This document shows, in pieces, positions 46,380 to 57,858 of a stretch of DNA of 64,000 bases. Position 1 is the stretch's first letter. Every line of letters begins with the position of its first letter. The DNA is taken from contig NC_092670.1 of NCBI RefSeq assembly GCF_964355755.1, positions 10,725,201-10,789,200 of the forward strand, in the 5' to 3' direction. The DNA is from Antedon mediterranea (taxonomy: Eukaryota; Echinodermata; Crinoidea; Comatulida; Antedonidae). A model generated the notes under the pieces. It was given only the letters and a program-made list of their open reading frames with translations, made no database searches and was not told the origin of the DNA. A program made the translations under genes and the position numbers.

Positions 46380-46681
46380 TAATGTATGAACAAAAATTAA
46401 GAATATAGAAGATACATTCATTGCATTTTTAAAAATAAATTTGGTGATATTGAGCTTCATGTGTCTAGGTAGGCTTCAACTTCATCGTTATGAGTTCTCA
46501 CAATCATCATGTAGATTATTATGGAAATAATTCAGCAACAATGTCGTGTGAATAAAATATTGTCCCTGTAGTGAAATATACTTAATACATTCATTCATTT
46601 TAAAGTACTGTATATGCATTTAATTTACCATTTAATATGTACCTCTGTTGTAATAAAATCACAGCCATGCTTTAAAGCTAA

Positions 46682-48908
46682 CATAATTAAAACAATAATG
46701 AAAATATTAACAATCATATATCAACAAAACGATTTTTACAGAATGATCCACAAAGATATTCGGGAGTTATCCATGTTGAACACCCTTTAATGACCTAATA
46801 TATGTACGTTATCCATTACATTTGTTGTCGTTCTCCAGCTCTGTAATTTTGATTCCAATATTTACAGTTACATTTTCTATGGTTACATCGTTATTGTACA
46901 AATCTAATTAATTTTCAAAGAAAAGTAAAGAATTTATCATGTCATGTATAATAATAATAATAATCAACCACCTTCTGAAAATGATTAATACGGCGCTTTA
47001 TTAAAAGTGTTCATTGTATCATTAACTCATAAGATTATTGTTGAATATGTATTATAGTTATGTATTCTGAGATCGTACAAGGTCGCAAAATATAATACTG
47101 TATTTGGGTGTATTATGCTGTGAAAAGTACTGCAATTGTGTAATTCTAATCAAAATTAGTTTAATTATTGAAAACATACCTTTTGCATAGAATAATAGCA
47201 TTTGTAAATTTAGTGTCTTTGAGAAATTAAATTGGATGGTGTTGCAATAATTCATTTTTCATAATTATGTTGTTTGCATACATCTTTAAAACACACTTTT
47301 TTAATTAAATACTATAGATATTACTATTTTTTATATATATTTAACTGCAAAGTAAATAATACAAATTCATGTTTGGAGACCAAAAAGAAGTTCTAACCAT
47401 GAAAAGTATAAAGTATTTGCGATAATTTGTAGAAAGTTTCGAAATAACCCATAAAAAATCACCCAGCACTTAGTACAGTAGGTAATTCAGATCTTTCTTT
47501 CTTCTGTTCGATTTTACTGTATGCAATTTCATTGACGGATTTGAGGATTAATAAATGGGGAAGGTGTGCTTAAAAATTGTGAACTTAAAGGATTAACTTA
47601 ATAATAGTATACTTTTCCATTGCAGTTTCCCAAATTTAGAAGGGGTCTAGACGGGTGAGGAACAATTTAAAAAATAAGAAAATGTCAGTTTAACTCTGGA
47701 CGTATGCAATATTTGGTGGTGGGAAGTGCAAACGAGTCTCCACAACATCAAGCACACTTGTTGGAGCTGAGGTATGAAAATTGTGAAAATATAAACCTGG
47801 AATTGCTCCCTATAAACGTATGGATACTATACAAATTGCAGAAAACAATTCAAACCGCGCAGTTTACTTCAGCTGGTTGCGTTTCTGTTCCTTTTAAAAT
47901 AACAAACTGATGGTCTATCGAAAATCTTGTACATCTTTGTACACACTGCGCAAGATCATTCCGCAACATAAAGGGATTGCTTCTGAATGTTCGACTGACA
48001 CACACACACACAGATACCAACCTAGCTAGTCTTCATCAGACACGGTGGATAGCAAAAGAAGAACGTATTCCAGATCGTGCATAATAGCATACAGTATTTT
48101 GATCCGATGATGTGCTTTCAGTTTTAAATAAAATATTGATAATTCTGTGTTATTCTGTGAGGAATACGTAGAAGTGTGATTTCAGGGCTAGATCATGTGG
48201 TTGGATGAAATATGATTGACCATTTGTCTAGCCAACCAAGAATTCAGGTTAAGAGCTGTGAATTATCAAATAAATAGTTAAACTTTTGTGATAATTTTGT
48301 ATTTGGCCATTTTATTTCTGTTACACATATTTGTTTTATGTACATTTAACCATATATTATTTGAGCTTAAAAAATCAATCACTAATGTAACAGTTTCTTT
48401 AAGCACTAACAAAACAAACTTCATTAACCACTAATGTAACACTAATATAAATTTAACCACTAACGTACAGTAGAAAATGTTGAGATATGTTTGGACTTAA
48501 ATATTCTGTATTTTTTTGCGGAAAAATTCTTTTAAGTTGGAAATCTTTTTTGTTCAAGTTCAATTTTAATCCTGTGTGTTTTTTACAAACCTATGTTTAA
48601 ATTTGTGCAAATACATCTCTTTACTTAGCTATCAGTCTCCACCTTTCGTAAAGCGACCGACTTTAAAAAACAGCCATCTCGTAAGTAACCACCTCCTTAA
48701 AACGACCATATATCGATATGATGCCAGTGTTATTATAATTATGTACCTGGTGTAAGATAAAGGCTATTCAGGTTTGAACGATAACAGTTATTGTACCACC
48801 AAGCACCTTTGTATTGCTCAGCACAGTTACTACTGCATTTCTTATCATTGCCTCTGTTGTATGTTGTAAATTGTTTACCATTGTGAATTGATGCCAAAGA
48901 ATCACCTA
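46682..48908. repeat. Copy C of the PAN-FReD 3' flank (duplicate of 5360-7696)
   Basis: Offset 41322-41324 from copy B at near identity. It lacks about 100 bp near 48215 relative to B, includes the foldback left arm (48645-48717) and ends in the same FReD exon fragment. Confidence 0.88.
48724..48906 (-). pseudogene. Truncated FReD 3' exon with adjoining intron (copy C)
   Basis: Same fragment as 7506-7690, but here the intron 5' of the exon continues for about 190 bp (48907-49096), aligning with the introns of genes 1 and 2 (AAACAAAACA...CTTTAGTTTACT). That intron then meets the Harbinger element. Confidence 0.85.
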
Positions 48909-49335
48909 AACAAACAAAACATATCATCTTTAGTTTACTGCATACATGCAGTTTTTTTAATACAATTGTTTTATTTAAACATGTAAAAAATTAATATATG
49001 CTATGTAAAATGATGCATACCTAATGAGTGTTTTGATTTATTTATGCTTTTTGAGATTCACATCCTGTTTTAGGAGATTTTTTAATTAATCTTGTACAAT
49101 ATCCCTTTCACACCAAAAGCAAAACTCCGGAGACACTCCGGAGACACCCCGGAGTTGACGTCCCGCTGTTTGGTGTGAAAGGTAAAATCAAGCAACTCCG
49201 GAGTTTAAAACTGCGGGGTTGAACAGCTGAACATTCTCCGGAGAGCGAACTGCGGGGACACCCCGGTGTTTTGGTGTGAAAGGTACCAACATCAAACTCC
49301 GGAGTGTTTCGGGTCAAAAGGTTATCCTCGCACAA

Positions 49336-50035
49336 TCAATTGTTTATTTAGTTTTATTTCAAAAAACTTTAAATTTAGTAAACAAATATATAGCATGTAT
49401 TAGAAAATAAAAATTGATAAATAAAATATTATAGGATTTTTGAGAAATTTTAAAATAATTAGTAAAGCATAAAAATATTAATAAGTATAGCCTAATTATT
49501 GTTCGCAGTATTTTGCCCGCGAAAGTTATCACGTATCGTTTTATAGCTTTGTTGTTTGGTTTCGATGGAGTTGAATAGATTTTTTACTTTTAATAGCCAA
49601 TAATCTATCGTTTCAACAATAATATATGACAGTTTAAGTATTAAGATAAGTATATTTCTAATACTCATTTACCTAGGCCTAGTAGTAGGCCTAAAAATAC
49701 TAGGCCTACTAATAGTAATACTAGCGAGGCTACTAAACAATCTAGGCGCTAATAGAATTAGGCCGCGTAGCCTAGCAATTTAGCTACCAGACTATAGCTA
49801 GGTACTGTAGGCGGCGCGGGTATGTGCGTAATCAGCAGTCACTTCGATCGGTCGTGACGGTCTGTTGTGTTTTTAAATTGTATTCACATACCTATAATAA
49901 CAAACAAGTTAGCTGCTATATTATAGGCCTTCTTAGTTAGTTCTTCTAGGGACTAGGCTAGTTACACAGCGTCAGAGAGTCTGAGAACGTCAGACTCAAT
50001 TTACTTACAAGTTACAGTAATATCCTACCCTTATA
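49336..50035. promoter_or_regulatory. 5' region of the Harbinger accessory gene
   Basis: About 700 bp between the TIR block and the ATG; AT-rich then increasingly TAGGCCTA-rich (49670-49830) with a few CpG-rich stretches. No TATA box can be assigned with confidence. Confidence 0.3.
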
Positions 50036-52380
50036 ATGTCGGTGAAGAGTAAGAAGAAAAGTAGTTGTAGTAGCAGGCCTGTCCCTATTATTAGGCCTAG
50101 ACCTAGTAGTAGTAGTACGAGCAGTAGCCTTAGTAGGAATAACATTAACAGTAGCCCTCGTAGTAGTAGTAGGCCTACTAAGCCTATTATTAAGACCAAT
50201 GGAACATGGACTCCAGGACAAATCCGCCTACTATTAGATATCCGGGGTGAGGCTGCCGTCAATACCATGGTGAATGGTACAAGCAGGGATCGTCGTTGCT
50301 ACGACAAAGTAGCAGAGAGACTAAAGGTCAGTTTGAAATGGTAACTAATAATTAATACAATACAATAGACCTAGGCTAGGCCTAGTAAATACTGTAGGTA
50401 ATAAATGATTACACTGACCTACTGTGTACTTCCTTTATTGTTATTCATGCGGCTGATTTAGAATATATTCTGTGTATTAAATTGAATATTTATTGCGAGT
50501 GACTGACTTTTTTGTTGTTTTTTAGGAAATGGGTGTTTTAGATAAAACACATGCCCATATCGTGTATAAACTTAAGGCATTAAAGGCACAATTTTTTAAA
50601 ATTTTACGACTGAATAAGACATCGGGAGAAAGGAGACAGAGCTATGAATTTTATGATCAGTGCCAGGCAATATGGGGAAACTCAGCATTAGCTAAACCTT
50701 TAAATATAATAAGTGCTGTACATAGAGAGCAAGAGTCATCCGACAGCAGTGATGATGAGGAAGGCACTTCAATGTCGACTGTACAGATAGATGAAAATAA
50801 TGATATACCAGTTGGTAAGTTTTATACTATTTTTGGGTAATATCACTTAAGTCCTTGTTGAACGGTATTACAATTGGTAAAATTACAAATAACGTTAAAA
50901 AGCATAACATATTATAGTACTGTAATTATTTGAAAGTTTTATTACTTGTACAATTTAAAACTTGTTTATATTGCACAACAGCATAGCATTCAATTCATCT
51001 AAAAAGTAAGACAGATTACTAAAAAAAAATTATTTTGTAATGCTCATTTACAACTGAAAAATTAACTAAAATTACTAATCAGGTTTCAATAAATATTGGA
51101 GTAATGAGAAAACTTCAATATATTTTACCAACAAATATTCTTTTTTCATTATAATATCATGCTTCTTCAATATTTGTCATATTGTACTTTGTTATGGGAA
51201 CTATTACAAATAAACATTTTCAATGCCCATGTATTACCACACGGTAACTTCAAAGTTTGACCATCTCTTTAAATTACAGAAAAAAGCGCTTTGTATTTGT
51301 TCTAAATCAACTTATCTAGCTCATACCAAACCACTCTTAAAAATTTAAAACATAAAATATTTTTGATATCAATAGTTTGCAATCTGCTTTTTTTATGTAC
51401 AAATACGAAAATAATAAACTCATGAAATCATTTAATAACTACTTAACTTTATGAAACATAGTCAACTAAATAGGCATAATACACGCAATGCAAATGATTA
51501 TCTTTTACCTAAATGTACAAACAATTTGATCAAGAACTCTATTAAATACCAATAAGCTTAATTATGGAATTCAATCCATGTAGATATTAAAAATGCATCT
51601 ACAACTTCTAAATTTAAATTAGTATACAAGAACTATTTACTTTCAAGATATGATGCATGGCTTATTTGTATGTTGATACATTTTATCAAAACTAATTTCA
51701 GTGATTGCCAATGCAATTGTTGATATGCAAATGGTAGAAAGAGGATTAGATGCAGAGGGAGAACAAGCAGCAGAAGAGGAGGAAGAACAAGAAGAAGCAT
51801 CAGCAGAAGCATCAGCTGAAGAAGAAGAAGAGGTTGCTGTACCAGTTGCAGAACCAGCATTACCTGCAAGAAGTAGGTGGTGGCAATTACTTACTTTAAA
51901 AATTCATAAATAAAGTTTAACAGAAAGTGTTTGGTCTAACCGTGGCAACATTTTTTGTCAAGACCCACTTAATTTACTTTCATCAACATTTTCAATTTTT
52001 TTCAGTTTTTTGGCAGAGTATAAATTAAAATATAAAATTTCATGTATGCATTTTTAGGACCACCAAAAAAGGCCAAAAAGAAGACTAAACTACAGGAAAC
52101 TCTGGATGCGGTCACTGGCTCATTAGTTCAGGTCATGGGGGAGCAAAACCGGCAATTTGCTGAAGAAGAAAGACAGAGAGAGGAGCGACATCAGATGGCG
52201 AATGACAACTTGGTAAGGCAGCATAACGAAAATATGCAAACAATGATGGCATCTTTTCAAGAAAGCCAGAGGCAGACATTGGCAATGCTTGCCCAATTTT
52301 TGCAACATCCCCGCCCTAATTACACTCTGCCTCCAATGCTTCCCAATTATAATCCTCACCCACAAAATCCTCCACAATAA
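50036..52380 (+). CDS. Harbinger accessory protein, Myb/SANT-like DNA-binding with acidic and coiled-coil parts
   Basis: Four exons: 50036-50326, 50526-50814, 51702-51872, 52058-52380, with GT-AG introns and consistent phases (0, 1, 1). Total 1074 nt, 357 aa. Residues 1-50 are Ser/Arg/Pro-rich and basic. About 54-150 is a Myb/SANT (trihelix-like) domain: TWTPGQIRLLLDIRGE, DRRCYDKVAERLK, HIVYKLKALKAQFFKI and the end ECQAIWG-like QCQAIWGNS. 165-195 is Ser/Asp/Glu-rich, exon 3 is strongly acidic (poly-Glu), and exon 4 begins with basic PPKKAKKKTK and ends in a Gln/Glu-rich coiled coil plus a Pro/Asn tail. In the Harbinger family a Myb-like partner is required with the nuclease for DNA recognition and nuclear import; that role is inferred here. 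No stop or frameshift. Confidence 0.88.
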
Positions 52381-52642
52381 AATAACTTGTTTTAAATGAA
52401 TACATTAATTAATACATATGTTCCTTATGCTGTCTCACCAAGTTGTTATATAATTATATTGAATTTATAATAAATAAAAATTATTATTAAGGTAAGATAT
52501 GTACTACATTAATAAAATATTGATTAAACTACTAAACTGTATTTGAAAATGACCCATTCATACAGTATTTATAATTAACAAATGGTGTACAAAAATAAAA
52601 TTAAAAAAACAAAGCTTATTGGTATTTGAATTACTTTTTAAA

Positions 52643-55229
52643 TTAAATCGTGAGGTATGCTGCAATAGCATCTCTTATTTCAGATGCTCTTTCAGGTCGG
52701 TCATTAATTGGATCTTCATCTGGTTGAATCAAACCATGCTGCACCTCTTCATTTATTGTTACATCCCACTGTGGGTTATACACATCTTTGTGAATTTCAC
52801 AAAAGTTGTGCAACACACAGCAGGCTGCAACAATGTCACTTGAAAATATTGTGGAGGTGTCGTTGCGCTTAAGTAGTCGTCTCCATCGCCCTTTAAGTCT
52901 TCCAAAGGCGTTTTCCACTACAACTCTGGCTGAACTTAATTGCCGGTTGAAATGACGTTGGGTTGGAGTTAGGTGGTTGTTGTTGATGTAACCTTTCATC
53001 AACCATGGCTGCAACGGATATGCAGGATCGCCAATTAAACACACTGGGACATTCAACCCACTCAACTGCTTGTTTTTCTACAAACACAAAAGGGGAAATG
53101 ACATATTATGTACTGTACAGTATCTAAATTGCATTTCATGTAAAATAAAATGTTTTATGTATAGTAATATTCAAACATGTTTAAGAAACGTACCTCTGCA
53201 CTGAAGAGTAGGCCATTGTTGTTGGCAGCTAATTCAGGCAGAGCTGAGTGGGCAAAGACCCTAGCATCGTGTGTGCGACCTGGCCATCCTGCATATATAT
53301 CAGTAAATCTGTAAAATTATTAATAAACCTTAAAACCAGTGCTATAAATACATTATTGATACTTTTTACGTCAGCTGTTAAATTTTATCAAGAATGGTGT
53401 GTGTGTGTGAAAGAATATCATTCAGTTACTGTTAAGGATACAGTATACCAGTTACGGTAACTCATGACATTAATTGTTATATGGTACCTATACTTATGGT
53501 CCACAACGGCTTGAAGAATGATGCTGTACCATCCTTTCCTGTTGTGATAGTCCGCCTTGTTCTCTGATGGGCCGAGAACCGGAAGGTGGGTACCATCAAT
53601 GGCGCCAGCACATTGTGGAAAACCTTTCTGTTCAAATCCACTGATGGTATCATCTAATCTCTGACCTGTATATTTGTAAATAAAAAATGCCATTTGGTAA
53701 ATGATGAAATAAATAAGTTGTACAATATTGTTAAAGAGGTACAGTATTGTCCCACAAAAACATGGAAGATGAGGATTAAAAAAAAACTTTGAATAGGCCA
53801 TTTTTTTTTCGTAGAAAGAAAATACAGAATAATCGGATAAATTCAACAAAAAACTTCCAGTCAATTTGACTTTTTTTTTAAAATTACAGATTGTTATGAA
53901 AAAAAAATCGATTTTTATGATCCAAGTTTTTTTTTTCAGGGGAAAAATAACTATGTTGTATTTTTATAATAAAAAAAATAAAATATTCGCATATACCCTT
54001 TGGCAGTGAAATATAGCGTTGAAGAAACTCTCTGTTCTTTAAGGCAGCCACAACTTGATGTGCTATTGTGCATAGCGTCGATATTCCTATTCCAAACATA
54101 TTGGCCAGTGACCTGACAATTTAAAAAAAAGCATTTTGTTATAGTCAGGAGGTAATATAGCTAATAACATTTTGAGTTATCAATTATGGTATGGTGCAGA
54201 GTGAATTTTCATTATGCCTAGCCATATTACGAGCCATATTATAAGGGAAATTAAATCTTTTTTATAAGTTTTTGTTTTGTTTATATAGGCCTAGTAAACA
54301 TAGTAAAAGCAAACTATTGACCCCCAAACAAATGATGAAAATTGTAACAAAGTGTTACAATTTCCTCACGACGCGCAAAAGCCCTTGGCATTTGCACGCA
54401 TCGGCTGTATATCATTCATTTGTGACTCTAACTTCTCGGTGTGTAGGTGCTACGTGTAGGCTCACATGGCCTAAGCCTAGATTAAAAAGATATAGGAAAT
54501 AGTTCTGATATAGCCTTATATTTTTATTGACTCATGTAGTGGACATATACAGTATCTAATTCCAAGGTAGGAGTAAAAGAATTTAGAGAATGTAGGAGGC
54601 CTATGCCTATATTTAGTTTCAAAAAGAGTGGGCTGATCTCAGTATAGTAATTAATTTACTGATTGATTGATTGAAGGGAATCTTTGTTATTCCTATGTAT
54701 GACATATAGTAGAATTAAATAAATTATCAATCACTAGAGAGATAGATACAATACAGTACCTATATTCGGTTGGTGTTGCCAACCACCAAAGAGTGATTCC
54801 AACTCGTTCCTGATATGGGATTGATCGCCGGAAGTTTGTGTCGCTCTTCTCTATCTGGGGCCTCAATAACTCGCATAAATTATTAAATGTATCGCGACAC
54901 ATGCGAAAATGCGAACGAAAAATTTGATTATTATAATGATTGACTTCATAAGTCCAAAATAAACGTCCATACTCTCTGTTTCGAGCCCATAGGCCTCGCT
55001 CGATCGTTGAAGATCTGACGGTCGCCGCGATCAAGTGGGCCGTGATGGTTTGTTGCTGCAGCCTACAGAATCTCTCACGACGATGGACGCGTCCTCTTCT
55101 GAAATTGGAATTGCTTTCATTTATAGAAAAACTTAACTGTTGATTGGCGTTGTTGATTTGTAATAAAAAAAGGTAATTATTTGATAACATGTGATTAATT
55201 AGTAAAATTGATTGATTTTGATCGTCCAT
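52643..55229 (-). CDS. HARBI1-like: HARBI1-type transposase (DDE endonuclease, DDE_Tnp_4)
   Basis: Five exons on the minus strand: 55229-54760, 54112-53997, 53665-53488, 53308-53194, 53077-52643. Phases 2, 1, 2, 0 all agree; 1314 nt, 437 aa, longer than the ~350 aa of vertebrate HARBI1 because of an N-terminal extension. Family motifs in order: ERVGITLWWLATPTEYRSLA, FGIGISTLCTIAHQVV, CAGAIDGTHLPV (first catalytic Asp), GWYSIILQAVVDHKYRFTDI (second Asp), GWPGRTHDARVF, GDPAYPLQPWLMKG, SSARVVVENAFGRLKGRWRR (catalytic Glu), AACCVLHNFCE. It cuts and joins DNA at the element ends with 3-bp target duplications in known relatives. Convergent with the accessory gene, 262 bp apart. No disabling change seen; probably active or recently active. 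Confidence 0.93.
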
Positions 55230-55403
55230 CGTCGCGATGTAAACGAACAGAATAGAGGGCGGTATTTATATTTTTATTTAAAAAACTCCGGAGTTGCTAG
55301 GTTGGTGTGAAAGGGGTATCTCCGGAGTTTCTCGACGTTTTGAATGGTCATAAACCCCGGGGTGTCTCCGGAGACACTCCGGAGTTTTGGTGTGAAAGGG
55401 GTA

Positions 55404-55782
55404 TAAGCGGCAATCTCTCTCTATGGTCTATTACGAGAGGTGGTGGTCCTTTGGAAGAGGTGGTCGCTTACGAGTTGGTTGATCATGATAAGCTTTCCCT
55501 AATGAGAGGATATGGTCGCTTACGAGAAGTGGTCCTTTAAAAGAGGTGGTCACTTACGAGAGGTAGTGGTCGTTAAGAGAAGTTGTTCCTTAGGAGAGGT
55601 CACTAACGAGAGGTGATGAACGTTTAAGAGAGGTGGTCACTTATCAGAGGTGGTCGATTATGAGAAGCTTTCTCTTAGAGAGAAACGTTGTCAGTATATT
55701 AGCCAAAAAAGTCAAAGATTTTAGTTAAGTTTAATTTAGTTAAATGTAAAATTATTTTTCCAGTTAAAGAGAGCTGATAAAC
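55404..55782. repeat. Foldback right arm and flank, displaced by the transposon
   Basis: Duplicate of 7696-8076. Ends at AAAGAGAGCTGATAAACT, where homology with copy B stops and the unique segment begins. Confidence 0.85.
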
Positions 55783-56300
55783 TTATTTTTTTTATTTCGA
55801 TATTTTGTATATAAAACATTGGTTTATGTTGTACCTTTGTCGAAAGCTAGGCCTAGCTCTTTCTTTTTTCGTGATCCACAGCCGTCGGGAGCCATTCTAT
55901 ACACATCGTCGACTGCGATAAATTTGAGGTCATATTCTTTGATTATAGGTCAGCGATGATAGAGGTATCACTGCCGTTGAATGTATGAATATTTTGAATT
56001 ACACTCATCATGGGTATAATATTTTACATAAACGTCTGGATCTAATTAGAATTTTCACAGCCGCTATATGCTCGCTACTCCTTAAAAATGTTGCCGTGAA
56101 GCAAAAAACGACTGGATTTGGAGAACACATGTTTTTGGTTCTACCTTCCGTTTCTATCGATATATTCTATACATTTGAGTTACAGTATACACTATTAATA
56201 TTTATAATTATTGGTTCCTTGGTAGGCCTACTTTTTAGTCCTTTTATCAATTGTTACATAATAATCTGATCTAGGATAGTAGGATACTGCTAGACTAGAT
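55783..56300. other. Start of unique segment, no clear gene
   Basis: On the minus strand 55895-55840 reads MAPDGCGSRKKRELGLAFDK before a GTAC donor-like site, a possible small first exon, but nothing downstream on that strand supports it. Otherwise AT-rich. Confidence 0.3.
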
Positions 56301-56379
56301 AGTAGTTAAACAACATGGTTTTTATTTGTGTTTCGATTCGGACTGCAACAAAAATCGTGAAGCCGGCCCTTGTTGGTAT

Positions 56380-57165
56380 GCGAGAACGGTGTTGTGGATG
56401 GCCGACGTACTCTCGCAGACATTTTCTCTGATTTTGCAGGCGGCGAATTCGATCAAGGTGGACCGATAGGAGACCAATACCAAACTACGGAGGTGAGTAA
56501 TTGTTCGGTAAAAATGTTCATATAGAAGTAACAAAACTGTAGGCTAGCATATTGTCGCGAGAGAGTGTAGAGTTTGCCTATCCATAGAGGGGCGAATCGA
56601 CCCGGCTGGGTTGAAACTGTCCCATATATATAGGCTAGATGTTTACGGACGTGTTCGGGTACATGACCCACGTCCTGTTTAAAATATGTGTGTATGCATT
56701 GATATTCCCTCCCTCTTTGGATGTCATATTATCATATTATTGTCATGTTCAGAATTCTTTCAACACAACTGAATTTACCATATATTTACCCCTACTCTTT
56801 TTCATTCTTTATTCTAGTGTGAAGAATGCCTCAAGTGGCGAGTATGTTATGCAGCACATGTTCTGAAGCGTGACCAAGGGCAGCTCTTGGAACGAGAACT
56901 GGACACACTGTCGTATTCATGTGGAACTTGTTTTCAAGACATCCTGGGAGAGGACGATTCTATTGTTTTTGTCAATGACAAAATGACATGTGCCCTGCCT
57001 CTCGAAGCAGCTTATTACATAACATTCACAGACCCCCTGTGCTTTTATTGTGGAACTGAGCACAATTTATCAATTGAGAACATGAATTATCCACTTTGTA
57101 GTGAATGCAAGGAATCAGGCAAAACACCCAAAAGGAAAAACACTAGAGCATTTGTGCCACAGTAG
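56380..57165 (+). CDS. Two-exon Cys-rich gene fragment (unknown function)
   Basis: Exon b, 56818-57165, follows acceptor TTCTAG and is open to a stop: CEECLKWRVCYAAHVLKRDQ, then CGTCFQDILGEDDS, CFYCGTEHN, CSECKESGKTPKRK. Four CxxC pairs plus His suggest zinc binding. Exon a ends at 56492 with donor GAG|GTGAGT and in the matching phase reads GVVDGRRTLADIFSDFAGGE before GGPIGDQYQTTE; its 5' border is uncertain (about 56380). No upstream coding exon is visible in the window, so this is the 3' end of a gene or a captured fragment. I recall similar Cys-rich tails in proteins of transposon origin but cannot name a family. It lies in the segment that replaces the FReD exons 2 and 3 in the duplicated locus. 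Confidence 0.6.
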
Positions 57166-57508
57166 GCTAATAATATCCAGAAGTTTGATATAAAGTCAAA
57201 GTGTACAAAAAGGACTTTTATTGTGACCCCCTGATAAAAAAAAAAAAAGGTGTATTTTAATATTTGCTGTTCTGTATACTTATGTTTGTTTAGACATCTT
57301 ACAGTACTTACCATATTTATTTGAATTGTCAGGAAGGGTGTATGCGAGGGGTGGGAGTGATTTTTATTCATAGCGGCATGTTTATTCAAGAAAATACGGT
57401 AGTGAGTCGCCATCTTGGAAAAATAAAAAATAAAAAATAAAAAGAGCCTCTTCCTTCCTTTTTTTAGAAAACCAGGACGATCAACTGTTGTTTTTTTTTA
57501 CATGGCCT
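57166..57508. other. Junction sequence before the second duplication block
   Basis: AT-rich with AAATAAAAAATAAAA runs (57420-57440) and poly-T; no gene seen. Homology to 11308 onward begins at about 57509 (TAATCATATTGTAACATG). Confidence 0.5.
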
Positions 57509-57858
57509 AATCATATTGTAACATGTTTTTACGTTCGGGAAATTCGGCTGTTAATACTCCAATTTCAACACACAGTCTTATACCTGGTAAAGATACTAGC
57601 CCGATTACCCCATCACCCACCTCATTAACACAACTGGATTTAGCCCTTTCTGGCAACACTTCAACATAATTTTCAGCCTGTAACGTCCCACTGCTGGGCA
57701 ACGTTTCTCTGCTAAATCATGACATTATTTTCAATAATAAATGATTTCTGTCCACGCTGAACCCTGGCAGTACTTACAGTAATGATGATGCACCGTTTTC
57801 GTTTTTTGGAATGAAGTAATAATTAAGGATATCTTAGAATATTGCCTACACTTCTTAC

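Larger units (their letters stand above)
49100..55403. mobile_element. PIF/Harbinger DNA transposon, apparently autonomous, 6.3 kb
   Basis: Terminal inverted repeats TATCCCTTTCACACC / GGTGTGAAAGGGGTA, each followed by GTGTGAAAGG modules and CTCCGGAG palindromes. It carries two convergent, fully open spliced genes: a Myb/SANT-like accessory protein (50036-52380, plus) and a HARBI1 nuclease (52643-55229, minus). Flanking triplets are CAA on the left and TAA on the right, so the target duplication does not match. The left flank ATCTTGTACAA is shared with the MITE at 22685, suggesting a recombined end. Inserted in the foldback element's GGTAAGCGG site; absent from copies A and B. Confidence 0.9.

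Noticed and set aside
50005-50268. Leu-rich minus-strand ORF resembling a membrane protein (also 51633-51869)
   Set aside because: Antisense shadow of the Ser/Arg-rich and Glu-rich exons of the Harbinger accessory gene.
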